In this document: positions 1 through 7,741 of the stretch, one piece after another
Layout: every line of letters starts with the position of its first letter
Numbering within the stretch: the stretch's first letter is position 1
Assembly: GCA_013151275.1 (NCBI GenBank)
Contig: JAADIP010000010.1
Span: forward strand, 1 to 36,267
DNA length: 36,267 bases
Direction: 5' to 3'
Source: Calditrichota bacterium
Lineage (GTDB): Bacteria; Calditrichota; Calditrichia; Calditrichales; Calditrichaceae
Position numbers and translations under genes: made by a program
Notes under the pieces: generated by a model
Databases searched by the model: none
Told to the model about the DNA's origin: nothing
Seen by the model: only the letters and a program-made list of their open reading frames with translations

Positions 1-205
1 ATTTATCGTGCATTATAATTCACATAAAATTACTGACTTAGAGTCTGATCTCCTTTCATGGCATAATAGTTGATATTATCTAAACTACAATTTCCGGTGA
101 AAATATAAATAGTGCCTAATTTGTATTAAAGAACCCGGACATAAACGGAAAATAGAATTTTGTATTTAAAAAGTGTAATTTTAAACAAATTGAGAAAGAA
201 GGCTT
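1..205. other. AT-rich leader region, no gene
   Basis: This AT-rich stretch precedes the first plus-strand gene. I see no open reading frame with a ribosome-binding site, no hairpin and no convincing promoter hexamers. A promoter for the gene starting at 206 is expected here, but I cannot place it from sequence alone. Confidence 0.5.
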
Positions 206-856
206 ATGCATCTATCGTATGATTACGGACTCTGGCTTATGGTGCTGTTTAATGTGCTTCTTTTCGGGGCATTTGCAATAGGATTTCTCCGTCCCAAAAA
301 GAAGTACGAATGGCGCACATTAGGAGTATTCGCTGCTTTCATCGTTGCCCTTTTTACGGAGATGTACGGCTTTCCTTTAACCATTTACGTTCTGCTTTCC
401 CTTTTCGGCGACAAAGTAGGAATTGCGGATCCTTTTCAGCATGTCAACGGTCATTTGCTGGGAACCTTGTTCGGCGCCGCTGAATGGATAAAACTGTCGG
501 TTTGCCTGTTGGGCGGTTTTATTATGTTAATGGGATTGATTATTATGCAAAAAGGCTGGAAATTAATCCATGCGGCAAAAGGAGAATTGGTTACCGACGG
601 CATCTATGCTTATATGCGTCATCCCCAGTATTCCGGACTTTTTCTCATCACCGTCGGTATGCTTGTCCAATGGCCCACTCTGATCACTTTGGTAATGTGG
701 CCGATTCTCATGTATGCCTATTACCGTTTGGCAAAAAGAGAAGAACGGGAAGCTGAAGCAAAATTCGGCGAAGCTTATTCACTTTACAAACAACAAGTGC
801 CCGCTTTTTTTCCGAAATTGGAAATTAAAAATAAGGGCGACTCGTTTAAAATTTAA
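206..856 (+). CDS. Isoprenylcysteine carboxyl methyltransferase-like integral membrane protein
   Basis: This 216-residue integral membrane protein belongs to the ICMT/phospholipid-methyltransferase-like family, which transfers methyl groups from S-adenosylmethionine to lipid-like or prenylated substrates. Hydrophobic segments lie at about 10-27, 38-65, 95-115 and 145-172. The C-terminal half carries the family signature: GIYAYMRHPQYSG ends at residue 144 (RHPQYSG 138-144), followed by KREEREAE near 177-184, the usual SAM-pocket and catalytic region. The ATG at 206 follows a GAAGG Shine-Dalgarno at 198-202. The next gene starts 17 bp after the stop, so the two are probably co-transcribed. The substrate cannot be inferred. 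Many bacterial members are annotated only as methyltransferase family protein, and some resemble NnrU. The family call is firm and the specific function unknown. Confidence 0.8.
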   Translation: MHLSYDYGLWLMVLFNVLLFGAFAIGFLRPKKKYEWRTLGVFAAFIVALFTEMYGFPLTIYVLLSLFGDKVGIADPFQHVNGHLLGTLFGAAEWIKLSVCLLGGFIMLMGLIIMQKGWKLIHAAKGELVTDGIYAYMRHPQYSGLFLITVGMLVQWPTLITLVMWPILMYAYYRLAKREEREAEAKFGEAYSLYKQQVPAFFPKLEIKNKGDSFKI

Positions 857-873
857 CAAAGGGGGGACCGATA

Positions 874-2019
874 ATGTCAAACACTGATCGCACAATTCAC
901 ATTGTAGGAGCCGGCCCTGCGGGTCTGGTAGCGGCGATAAATCTTGCCAAAGCAGGCTTTAACCCGATTGTTCACGAACAACACGAAGACGTCGGTAAGC
1001 GATTTAACGGGGACTTCCAGGGTCTTGAGAACTGGACAACCGAGGAAGATGTTACGGAATTTCTTGATTCGATCGGAATTGAGATAAACTTTCGCTGCGT
1101 CCCTTATTTTGGCGGAGATTTCTACGGACCCAACCTGAAAAAAATACCCATTAAAACTCAAAAACCTCTATTTTATCTGATCGAACGGGGGGTTAATGAA
1201 GGATCGTTTGATCAGGGACTTAAACAACAAGCGCTAAAGGCGGGTGTTAAGATATCATGGAACGATAAGCTGGAAACCACTCCTCCCGGAAAAGTGATTG
1301 TGGGAACAGGGCCTAAAGCCGCCGACGCTATTGCAAAAGGCATTGTCTTTAAAACGTCTCATCCGGATATGTGTGTGGGATTTGTCGATAACAGAATAGC
1401 TCCCAGAGCTTATGCGTATTTACTGGTAAACAACGGAAGCGCAACTTTCGCTACCTGTCTTTTTGAAGATTTCAAAAACGAAAAGATGTATTTTGAGAAA
1501 GCGCTGCAAACCATGCAAAAGGTTGTGGATATTGAGATTTCTCAGCCTAAAGAGTTCGGCGGCTTTGCCAATTTTTATCTGAATCCTTTCGTAACAAAAA
1601 ACGGACGCATCCTTTATGTGGGAGAAAACGCCGGTTTTCAGGATGCCTTGTGGGGATTCGGAATCAGATACGCGCTTATGTCCGGTTTTTTAGCCGCCCA
1701 AAGCATTATCACGGGAAAATCATACGACGAATTGTGTAAACAACACATCCATCCTTTTCTAAAAGTATCGCTTGCGAACCGCATGATATTTGCTCATCTC
1801 GGCAACAGGGGTTATCAGTGGCTGCTCAACAAATTCTCGCGCGTAAAAGACGCCAGATTAATTCTGCAAAGACACAATAAATATTCACTGCTAAAAAAGA
1901 CGCTTTTTTTAATTGCCTATCGCTGGTATCGCACCCGCTTAATCGACAAGCAATGTATGCATCAAAACTGTAATTGCGTATGGTGCAGATGCGGCAAGGA
2001 AGTAAGTAAAAGCTTATAA
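874..2019 (+). CDS. FAD-dependent oxidoreductase (geranylgeranyl-reductase-like) with Cys-rich C-terminal tail
   Basis: This 381-residue flavoprotein has an N-terminal Rossmann dinucleotide-binding motif, IVGAGPAGLVAA (GAGPAG at 12-17), and a later FAD-contact motif, LYVGENAGFQDALWGFG, in the last third. That layout matches the group of NAD(P)/FAD-dependent oxidoreductases that includes geranylgeranyl reductases and halogenase-like enzymes. A pattern like R-x-x-x-x-GSFDQ in the middle fits this superfamily. The tail is unusual: cysteines at 361, 366, 368, 371 and 373 (C-x4-C-x-C-x2-C-x-C), resembling a metal or redox site not expected in the family. The start is supported by an AAAGGGGGG Shine-Dalgarno at 858-866, and the gene follows the methyltransferase by 17 bp. 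A role in reducing an isoprenoid or another lipid is only a guess from the family and the neighbour. Confidence 0.75.
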   Translation: MSNTDRTIHIVGAGPAGLVAAINLAKAGFNPIVHEQHEDVGKRFNGDFQGLENWTTEEDVTEFLDSIGIEINFRCVPYFGGDFYGPNLKKIPIKTQKPLFYLIERGVNEGSFDQGLKQQALKAGVKISWNDKLETTPPGKVIVGTGPKAADAIAKGIVFKTSHPDMCVGFVDNRIAPRAYAYLLVNNGSATFATCLFEDFKNEKMYFEKALQTMQKVVDIEISQPKEFGGFANFYLNPFVTKNGRILYVGENAGFQDALWGFGIRYALMSGFLAAQSIITGKSYDELCKQHIHPFLKVSLANRMIFAHLGNRGYQWLLNKFSRVKDARLILQRHNKYSLLKKTLFLIAYRWYRTRLIDKQCMHQNCNCVWCRCGKEVSKSL

Positions 2020-2244
2020 AAAAGAATTAAAGTACATGAAGGAGGAATCTTTAACTTAACAGATCATTTTTCAAAAGATTTTCACTGAGTCCGTTCCAAA
2101 CGATTCCAACCGAAAAAACCGGATAAGTACGGATTTATGGAATTGATTGCTGAACGATACAGAGGAATATTTTTTAGAGAATTTCCAAATTATTTATTAA
2201 TTTTAGACATTAAGAACAAGAACAGAAACAGAAAGAGGTACATC
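2020..2244 (+). other. Spacer with an orphan Shine-Dalgarno
   Basis: This 225-bp gap separates the flavoprotein from the glutaredoxin-like gene. It contains a very strong ribosome-binding-like sequence, GAAGGAGGA, around 2038-2046, with no good start codon at the right distance downstream. The only tiny frame is ATGAAGGAGG..., a 7-codon peptide overlapping the motif itself. No terminator is visible. An in-frame ATG at 2137 would extend the next gene, but it has no ribosome-binding site and the extra residues match nothing I recognise. Confidence 0.4.
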
Positions 2245-2487
2245 ATGGAAGTTATCATTATTGCCACAAAAAATTGTAATCATCGTCCGATGCTGGAAAA
2301 ACATCTTCAGGCGCTGGGGATTTCTTATGAGGTGCAATATATCGACGAAAATCCGGAATTGGCTCAAAAGTTTAACGTAAACCAATCGCCCAACCTGATT
2401 GTAAATGATGAGGTAGTGTTTCGCCCGCAACCCGGAAAGCAGCTTCCTTCTCCGACAGAGTTAGAAAATTTTCTCAAAAGAGAATAA
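2245..2487 (+). CDS. Glutaredoxin/thioredoxin-fold small protein
   Basis: The 80-residue product reads as a small thioredoxin-fold protein: beta strand MEVIIIAT, then KNCNHRPMLEKHL with a single Cys at residue 11 where glutaredoxins have CxxC, a second strand YEVQYIDENPEL, and QSPNLIVND with the cis-proline (P49) before the third strand. It therefore looks like a monothiol or degenerate glutaredoxin or NrdH-like protein. The start at 2245 is chosen over an in-frame ATG at 2137 because GAAAGAGGT lies 5-13 bp upstream and the 36 extra residues do not fit the fold. It follows the FAD oxidoreductase on the same strand across a 225-bp gap. It could be a redox partner, for instance for the Cys-rich tail, but this is inference. 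Confidence 0.7.
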   Translation: MEVIIIATKNCNHRPMLEKHLQALGISYEVQYIDENPELAQKFNVNQSPNLIVNDEVVFRPQPGKQLPSPTELENFLKRE

Positions 2488-2896
2488 TTTCGGAGAAGAT
2501 CGGAATTATGATTTGAGGGTTAAGGGTTAAGAGTTGAGCGGCTTCTCCGGTCATCGTAATGAATAATGAATAATGAATAATGAATAATGAATAATGGGTT
2601 ATCTCCACTGTTACTTAAATGTTTAGATAATCCAGCCAAATTATTTTTTAGAGAATAAAAGAGCATTTACTTTTTAACAAGAACATTTTGCTATTTTCAA
2701 CCTACTTCTTACTACCTAACTACTGCTTTCTCTTTTTTCCTTTGTCATTTGTCATTTTTCTTACGCCCCACGCGTCACGGCTATCTGCTCCTGCATTCTT
2801 ACACTCATCTTCCGCTTTAAATTAAACAACTTAACTCGTAACTTTGTTACTCTGTTACTCATCACGCATCACGCATCACGACTTTATCACCCCTCA
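2488..2896. repeat. Convergent intergenic region rich in heptamer micro-repeats (copy A)
   Basis: This 409-bp region lies between the 3' ends of the glutaredoxin-like gene and uvrB. It holds GGGTTAAG-type units at about 2516-2533 and a shared block AGCGGCTTCTCC at 2537-2548. Five tandem AATGAAT heptamers follow at 2558-2592, then GTCATTT doublets near 2744-2757 and CTCTGTTACTCATCACGCAT at 2850-2869, running into TCACGCA heptamers at 2862-2880. Several of these blocks recur near 4916-5065 and 36021-36160. They resemble short tandemly repeated repetitive sequences known from other bacteria. I see no protein gene and no CRISPR-like spacer structure. Confidence 0.75.
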
Positions 2897-4891
2897 CTAC
2901 ATTTTCGACCGCGTTGATTTTAACCGTTTAATTTCATCCCTTAAAATTGCCGCCCTTTCAAATTCCAGATTTGCCGCAGCCGCATTCATCTCGCTTGTCA
3001 AACGCTCTATCAGCTCTTCCCTGCTCAAATTATCGCCGTAGTGCAATTCTGGAGCGGCTACCTTTGGCAACTGCTTGCGGACATCCGCCACCGCCGTGGT
3101 GCGCATGATTTCTTCCGCTGTTTTGTAAATGGTCTGCGGTGTAATCCCCATTTTCTTATTGTATTCGATCTGTTTTTTTCGTCGGCGGTTGCACTCGTCC
3201 ATGGTTTTGCGCATAGATTCCGTAATGCGATCGGCGTAAAAAATCACCTTTCCGCCCACATTACGCGCCGCTCTTCCGGCGGTTTGCATTAACGAAACAT
3301 AAGATCTCAAAAAACCTTCCTTATCCGCGTCCAGAACGGCAACCAGCGAGACCTCGGGTAAATCAAGACCTTCGCGCAACAGGTTTACGCCCACAAGCAC
3401 ATCGAATTCGGCAAGACGAAGATCGCGCAAAATACCGACGCGTTCCAGAGCATCGATTTCGGAATGTAAATAGCGCACGCGAATTCCGGCAGCCTGAAGA
3501 TAATCGGTTAAATCTTCCGCCATACGCTTGGTAAGAGTGGTTACAAGCGTCCGCTCCTTACGGGCGACGCGTAATTTTATTTCATGAATCAGGTCGTCGA
3601 TTTGAGTGGCGACGGGACGCACCTCGATCACCGGATCAATCAATCCCGTGGGTCGAATTACCTGTTCCACCACCACGCCGCCGCATTTCTCCAGCTCATA
3701 ATCGCTGGGCGTCGCCGAAACAAAAACCACCTGACGAATGCGCTGCTCGAATTCTTCGAATTTAAGGGGACGATTGTCCAGTGCGCTTGGCAGGCGGAAT
3801 CCGTAATTGACCAGAGTCTCTTTTCGCGAACGATCGCCGTTGTACATGGCGCGGAGCTGCGGGATTGTTTGATGCGACTCGTCGATGATCATCAAAAAAT
3901 CTTTTGGAAAGAAATCGATGAGGGTGTAAGGAGGTTCGCCGGGTTTGCGTCCCGAAAGATGGCGGGAGTAGTTCTCGATGCCCGAACAATATCCGATTTC
4001 CTGCATCATTTCCAGATCAAAATTTGTGCGCATTTCAAGGCGCTGGGCTTCCAATAATTTATTCTGAGAACGCAGCTCTTTTAACCGCTCATCAAGCTCA
4101 ATTCGAATATTTTTGATTGCTTCTTTCAATCGTTCCGGAGGAGTGACAAAATGTTTTGCGGGAAAAATGATCACATGATCGAGTTGCCCGAGGGAATGAC
4201 CGCTGACAGGATCGAGCTTTTTGATGGAATCCACCTCATTGCCGAAGAACTCGATCCGGTAGGCAAACTCCTCGTAAGCGGGGTAAACGTCGATGATGTC
4301 CCCGCGAATGCGAAACGTCCCGCGCTGAAAATCATAATCGTTTCTGGTGTATTGAATGTCCACCAGGCGCATTAACAGGTCCTGACGATTGCAGAGCTCG
4401 CCGCGCTTGATCATTACCAGCATGCTCATGTAATCCGTAGGCGAGCCGATGCCGTAGATGCAACTGACACTCGCCACGACGATAACGTCTTCTCTCGCCA
4501 GAAGAGAACTGGTAGCCTTTAAACGCAGGCGGTCTATTTCTTCGTTTATCGACGAGTCCTTTTCAATATAGGTATCCGTGGTCGGCAGGTAGGCTTCGGG
4601 TTGATAATAGTCGTAATAACTGATGAAGTATTCCACGGCATTTTCGGGAAAAAATCCTTTGAATTCGCCGTAGAGTTGAGCCGCCAATGTTTTGTTGTGA
4701 GAAATCACCAGCGTGGGCTTATTGATTTGAGCGATCACATTAGCCATGGTGTAAGTTTTACCGCTTCCGGTGACTCCAAGCAGAGTCTGAAAGCGGTCGC
4801 CGCGTTTTAATCCTTCAACCAATTCTTTGATCGCCTGCGGCTGGTCTCCCTGCGGCTGATACGAAGATACCAGTTTAAATTTTTTGCCCAT
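2897..4891 (-). CDS. uvrB: UvrABC system protein B (excinuclease ABC subunit B)
   Basis: This full-length 664-residue UvrB is the damage-verifying ATPase and helicase-like subunit of nucleotide excision repair. It is loaded by UvrA and recruits UvrC for incision. Visible motifs are Walker A GVTGSGKT (39-46), the DNA-inserting beta-hairpin around [12 protein letters not shown] (92-103), IIDESH (335-340), [10 protein letters not shown] (390-399), a helicase motif V region [20 protein letters not shown], motif [14 protein letters not shown], and the C-terminal UVR domain near 628-662 that contacts UvrC. The start is [10 protein letters not shown], as in many UvrB proteins. The Shine-Dalgarno is weak. 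The gene stands alone: tandem GGGTTAA heptamers begin about 25 bp upstream of the start codon and another repeat cluster lies past the stop. No LexA-type box was recognised in the short upstream gap. Confidence 0.97.
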   Translation of the reverse strand: MGKKFKLVSSYQPQGDQPQAIKELVEGLKRGDRFQTLLGVTGSGKTYTMANVIAQINKPTLVISHNKTLAAQLYGEFKGFFPENAVEYFISYYDYYQPEAYLPTTDTYIEKDSSINEEIDRLRLKATSSLLAREDVIVVASVSCIYGIGSPTDYMSMLVMIKRGELCNRQDLLMRLVDIQYTRNDYDFQRGTFRIRGDIIDVYPAYEEFAYRIEFFGNEVDSIKKLDPVSGHSLGQLDHVIIFPAKHFVTPPERLKEAIKNIRIELDERLKELRSQNKLLEAQRLEMRTNFDLEMMQEIGYCSGIENYSRHLSGRKPGEPPYTLIDFFPKDFLMIIDESHQTIPQLRAMYNGDRSRKETLVNYGFRLPSALDNRPLKFEEFEQRIRQVVFVSATPSDYELEKCGGVVVEQVIRPTGLIDPVIEVRPVATQIDDLIHEIKLRVARKERTLVTTLTKRMAEDLTDYLQAAGIRVRYLHSEIDALERVGILRDLRLAEFDVLVGVNLLREGLDLPEVSLVAVLDADKEGFLRSYVSLMQTAGRAARNVGGKVIFYADRITESMRKTMDECNRRRKKQIEYNKKMGITPQTIYKTAEEIMRTTAVADVRKQLPKVAAPELHYGDNLSREELIERLTSEMNAAAANLEFERAAILRDEIKRLKSTRSKM

Positions 4892-4910
4892 AATTCTGTT
4901 TTATTTCTGC

Positions 4911-5072
4911 TTTTCGTTAAGGGTTAAGGGTTAAGGGTTACTGGTTGCTCGTCACTTGTCACGCGTCACGCATTATGACCTTGTTACTTTGTCACTCTTC
5001 ACGCATCACGCATCACGCATTACGCATTACGCATTTTGTTACTCTTTCACCCTTAACTCTGTTCCTTTCCCG
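4911..5072. repeat. Heptamer micro-repeat cluster upstream of uvrB (copy B)
   Basis: The gap between the aspartase gene stop and the uvrB start is almost entirely micro-repeats. It contains GTTAAGG-type heptamers at 4916-4940, TTGCTCGTCACTTGTCAC at 4945-4962 (identical to 36093-36110), GTCACGC doublets, and TTGTTACTTTGTCACT. Five consecutive heptamers follow at 4999-5033 (TCACGCA three times, then TTACGCA twice). Any uvrB promoter must lie inside or beyond this array. Short open frames crossing it on the plus strand are low-complexity and not treated as genes. Confidence 0.8.
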
Positions 5073-6947
5073 CTACTTAACCCGCTTTTTCGTAAAAGTC
5101 CTCGGCGAAAGCATATTCTCCGGCTTCAGATATTCATCCAGCTCTTCTTTGGAAAGAAGACCCTTCTCCAAAACCAACTCATACGCTCCTTTATTCGATT
5201 CCAGAGCCTCTTTTGCCAACTGCGAGCACGCTTCGTAACCCAGAACAGGATTCAATGCGGTAATCAAACTGATACTGTTTTCAACCATTTCCCGGCAATG
5301 CTCTCGGTTCGCCGTAATGCCGTCCACGCAACGGTACTTGAAGGTAATCATCCCGTTCCTGAGCATTTCTATCGATTCAAACAAACTCTGGGCGATCACG
5401 GGCTCCATTACATTCAGTTCAAGTTGTCCCGCTTCGGCTGCCATGGTGACGGTCAAATCGTTTCCGATCACCTTGTAAGCGACCTGATTGACTACTTCGG
5501 GAATCACCGGATTTACCTTACCGGGCATAATCGAAGAACCCGGCTGCATTTTAGGAAGATTAATCTCATTCAGCCCCGCTCTTGGTCCGGAAGAAAGCAG
5601 CCGCAAATCATTGGCAATTTTAGACAATTTAACGGACAGGCGCTTTAATGCCGAGGAGAACATCACAAAAGAGCCGGTGTCCTGAGTGGCTTCGACCAAA
5701 TTAGGCGCTAATTTTACCGGAATGCCGGTTATTTCTCTTAAAAACTCTACCGCCTTTTTGCCGTAATCGGGATGGGCGTTAATTCCCGTGCCGATTGCCG
5801 TACCGCCGAGATTTATTTCCAGAAAAAGATCCGCATTCTGCCGCAGCCGCTCAATTTCCTCGGCTAAGGTCGCCGCGTAAGCCTCCATTTCCTGCCCCAG
5901 GGTCATCGGCACGGCGTCCTGCAACTGAGTGCGTCCCAATTTGATCACATCTTTAAATTCTTCAGCCTTGGTTTTAAACGAATCGATTAAATCCTTTAAC
6001 ACCCCGATCAACTTGCGGGTACTCCGATAGAGAGCAATTTTCAAAGCAGTTGGGTAAACATCATTTGTGGATTGAGAGAGATTGACATGATTGTTGGGAT
6101 GGCAATATTGATATTCGCCTTTTTCGTGTCCCAAAATTTCCAGAGCGCGGTTGGCAATGACTTCGTTGGCGTTCATATTTGTGGAGGTGCCCGCTCCGCC
6201 CTGAATCACATCGATCACAAAATGCGTGTGCCACCTTCCGTCGATAATTTCGCGGCAAGTCTGACAGATCGCGTCGGAAATGTGGTCATCCAGCAAACCG
6301 AGATCATGATTTGCCCGTGCCGCAGCCATTTTAACCATCGCCAGACTTTCAATCAAAATTTGGTAGTGGTAAATGCTGATGCCCGTAATATTGAAATTCT
6401 CCACCGCGCGTAAGGTTTGAATTCCGTAATAAACTTCAAAGGGAATTTGCCGTTCGCCAAGCAGGTCGTGTTCGGTGCGGGTTTTTCCCGAGAGATACTG
6501 CGCGGCGATATTAGCCACATGCGTAGTGGTTTGACGCATTCTTCTTGCAATTACCCGCGCCGTGCGGGCAAGAATGCGGGCGCTGATTTCGGGACGTTCC
6601 TGTAACAGCCGCTTAAAATCGCTTACATCAATCTTAAACGCAACCGTTTTTTCGAGGGCGCGCGCCGATGTGGAATGAGGATCGTCATCCAGCAAAGCTC
6701 CTTCGCCCAAAAAATCCTTGCCGCCGAAAATGGTAATGCGCTTTTCTTCTCCCAATGGGGTCGATTTATAAAGTTCGACTCTGCCTTCAAAAATCAAAAA
6801 CACGGCGGAGCGAGGCTGATTTTCTCTGAACAGATGGTCATTTTTTTCCAATACCTGCCTGTGGAGATAATTGGTGATCAGTTGTAATTCCTGATCCGAA
6901 AGGTCTTTGAAAAGCTCAAACGCTTTTAAGAAATCAATAAGCTGCAT
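5073..6947 (-). CDS. aspA: Aspartate ammonia-lyase with N-terminal cyclic-nucleotide-binding-like domain
   Basis: A 624-residue fusion. Residues about 160-615 are a complete aspartase (L-aspartate to fumarate plus ammonia). They follow E. coli AspA closely: EHDLLGERQIPFEVYYGIQT, GGAGTSTNMNANEV (250-263), GRTQLQDAVPMTLGQE, the fumarase/aspartase signature SSIMPGKVNP (471-480) bearing the catalytic-loop serine, and a C-terminal GLLSKEELDEYL. Residues about 8-145 form a Crp-type cNMP-binding fold (LFKDLSDQEL, IFEGRVELY, FLGEGALL at 79-86). There is no helix-turn-helix. At the phosphate-binding cassette the family glutamate is present (E82), but the position aligning with the cAMP-phosphate arginine appears to be His91, so the ligand may differ from cAMP. 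The Shine-Dalgarno AGGAGGT is 6 bp before the ATG. A terminator hairpin lies immediately upstream of it. Allosteric control of the lyase by the fused domain is inference. Confidence 0.93.
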   Translation of the reverse strand: MQLIDFLKAFELFKDLSDQELQLITNYLHRQVLEKNDHLFRENQPRSAVFLIFEGRVELYKSTPLGEEKRITIFGGKDFLGEGALLDDDPHSTSARALEKTVAFKIDVSDFKRLLQERPEISARILARTARVIARRMRQTTTHVANIAAQYLSGKTRTEHDLLGERQIPFEVYYGIQTLRAVENFNITGISIYHYQILIESLAMVKMAAARANHDLGLLDDHISDAICQTCREIIDGRWHTHFVIDVIQGGAGTSTNMNANEVIANRALEILGHEKGEYQYCHPNNHVNLSQSTNDVYPTALKIALYRSTRKLIGVLKDLIDSFKTKAEEFKDVIKLGRTQLQDAVPMTLGQEMEAYAATLAEEIERLRQNADLFLEINLGGTAIGTGINAHPDYGKKAVEFLREITGIPVKLAPNLVEATQDTGSFVMFSSALKRLSVKLSKIANDLRLLSSGPRAGLNEINLPKMQPGSSIMPGKVNPVIPEVVNQVAYKVIGNDLTVTMAAEAGQLELNVMEPVIAQSLFESIEMLRNGMITFKYRCVDGITANREHCREMVENSISLITALNPVLGYEACSQLAKEALESNKGAYELVLEKGLLSKEELDEYLKPENMLSPRTFTKKRVK

Positions 6948-6961
6948 TTAGTACCTCCTAT

Positions 6962-6998
6962 AAAAAAAAGAGGCTGACCTGATCAGGGCAGCCTCTTT
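6962..6998 (-). terminator. Rho-independent terminator after the small lipoprotein gene
   Basis: A strong hairpin pairs AAAGAGGCTG (6967-6976) with CAGCCTCTTT (6989-6998) and CCT with AGG around a GATC loop, with one A/G mismatch. Read on the minus strand it is followed by eight T (6969 down to 6962). It lies just past the stop of the lipoprotein gene, and its U-tract abuts the Shine-Dalgarno of the aspartase fusion gene. Transcripts initiated upstream of it must read through to express aspA. Confidence 0.8.
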
Positions 6999-7026
6999 AC
7001 CAAAACCGTCTTAAGACTCGCTACTA

Positions 7027-7212
7027 CTACTGTTGCGGTGTTTCCGCTTGCGTAGTGTCTGTCTGCGTCATAGCAGTATCAGCTTTCGTTGTATCCGGCT
7101 GAGCCGCTTCGGTTTTAATTTCCTCTTTTTGCTCAACCTTTTTCTCACCACCGCATGCCATCAAACCTAAAGAAAAAACTGCAACAAGAAGAAACATAAA
7201 AAGTCTTGACAT
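7027..7212 (-). CDS. Small hypothetical lipoprotein
   Basis: A 61-residue predicted lipoprotein: signal MSRLFMFLLVAVFSLGLMAC with a lipobox-like LMAC ending at Cys20, followed by a hydrophilic tail rich in Thr, Gln, Glu, Asp and Lys (TTKADTAMTQTDTTQAETP). No domain is recognisable. The start at 7212 is chosen over an in-frame upstream ATG at 7287 because GGAGGAGGG (7220-7228) sits 7 bp before it and it begins exactly at a proper signal peptide. A clear terminator follows. Low-complexity tails of this sort are common in small envelope lipoproteins, but I cannot assign a role. Confidence 0.75.
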   Translation of the reverse strand: MSRLFMFLLVAVFSLGLMACGGEKKVEQKEEIKTEAAQPDTTKADTAMTQTDTTQAETPQQ

Positions 7213-7741
7213 TTGCTTGCCCTCCTCCAAAGAGTAAATTAAACGTGATTGCGAGCACAATTTATGATTTAACTTTAAACAATGCAATAAAAATCTTTTG
7301 AATTGTCAATTTTTTATTGTTTTTCAACTTAAATTCAATTAACCGTCAATAATAAAAAACGAATTTGAATAATCCAAAATTACTCCCCGGAGAATCAGAT
7401 TTAAAAAATAATCACGGTAATCCGCCGATTATTCCTGTAAAATTTTCTTTCGATCAATTCCAATCGATGCGTCGGATTCCAAGTAATTATGAGTCCGCTC
7501 TAAAAACCGTGTTCTGTCATTTCGAACGAAGAGAGAAATCTTATAACTCCAATAAAAACAAAAGCTTTCTCGTCGCTACGCTCCTCGAAATGACAAATAC
7601 AGACCTTTTTAGAGTGGGCACAATTATCAATTTGTAATTTTTATCTTCTGCGTAATCCGCTAATGAAATAGTTTTTTTAGAAATAAGTTCCCCCCACCTT
7701 CTTACTTTTTACTCCCTACTACTTACTGCCGTTACCTATCG
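7213..7741. other. Long intergenic region: possible promoter for the lipoprotein gene and an inverted repeat
   Basis: This 529-bp stretch lies between the lipoprotein start and the GH97 stop. A TTGACA-like hexamer occurs on the minus strand at 7304-7309, about 90 bp upstream of the lipoprotein start, but no good -10 box accompanies it at the usual distance. The centre holds the inverted repeat listed separately (7492-7624). The segment at 7690-7735 is a pyrimidine-rich CTTACT/CTACT micro-repeat like the one near 2703-2730. I see no credible protein gene. Confidence 0.5.
7492..7624. repeat. Dispersed-type imperfect inverted repeat (TGTCATTTCGA...TCGAAATGACA)
   Basis: The core is bounded by perfectly complementary 11-mers, TGTCATTTCGA at 7515-7525 and TCGAAATGACA at 7585-7595. 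Flanking arms CTCTAAAAA near 7498-7506 and TTTTTAGAG near 7609-7617 pair as well, so the whole element is a roughly 130-bp palindrome with a variable middle. Intergenic elements with these exact TCATTTCGA...TCGAAATGA ends are, from general knowledge, widespread in FCB-group genomes, and translated pieces (FERREKS, LVATLLEMT) turn up as false hypothetical proteins. It is probably a REP- or MITE-like non-autonomous element. No transposase is nearby. Confidence 0.7.

Noticed and set aside
2137..2244. N-terminal extension of the glutaredoxin-like protein
   Set aside because: No ribosome-binding site at 2137, and the extra 36 residues do not fit the fold. The ATG at 2245 has GAAAGAGGT.
4999..5033. 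Possible CRISPR-like array
   Set aside because: The units are contiguous 7-mers without spacers, and no cas genes are nearby.
4956..5648. Plus-strand 230-codon open frame
   Set aside because: It begins in the heptamer repeats and continues antisense to the strongly supported aspartase gene. The protein is low-complexity and matches no family.
7365..7637. Plus-strand 90-codon open frame
   Set aside because: It runs through the intergenic inverted repeat, and the residues come from the palindrome (FERREKS, LVATLLEMT). There is no ribosome-binding site. Such frames are well-known false genes.
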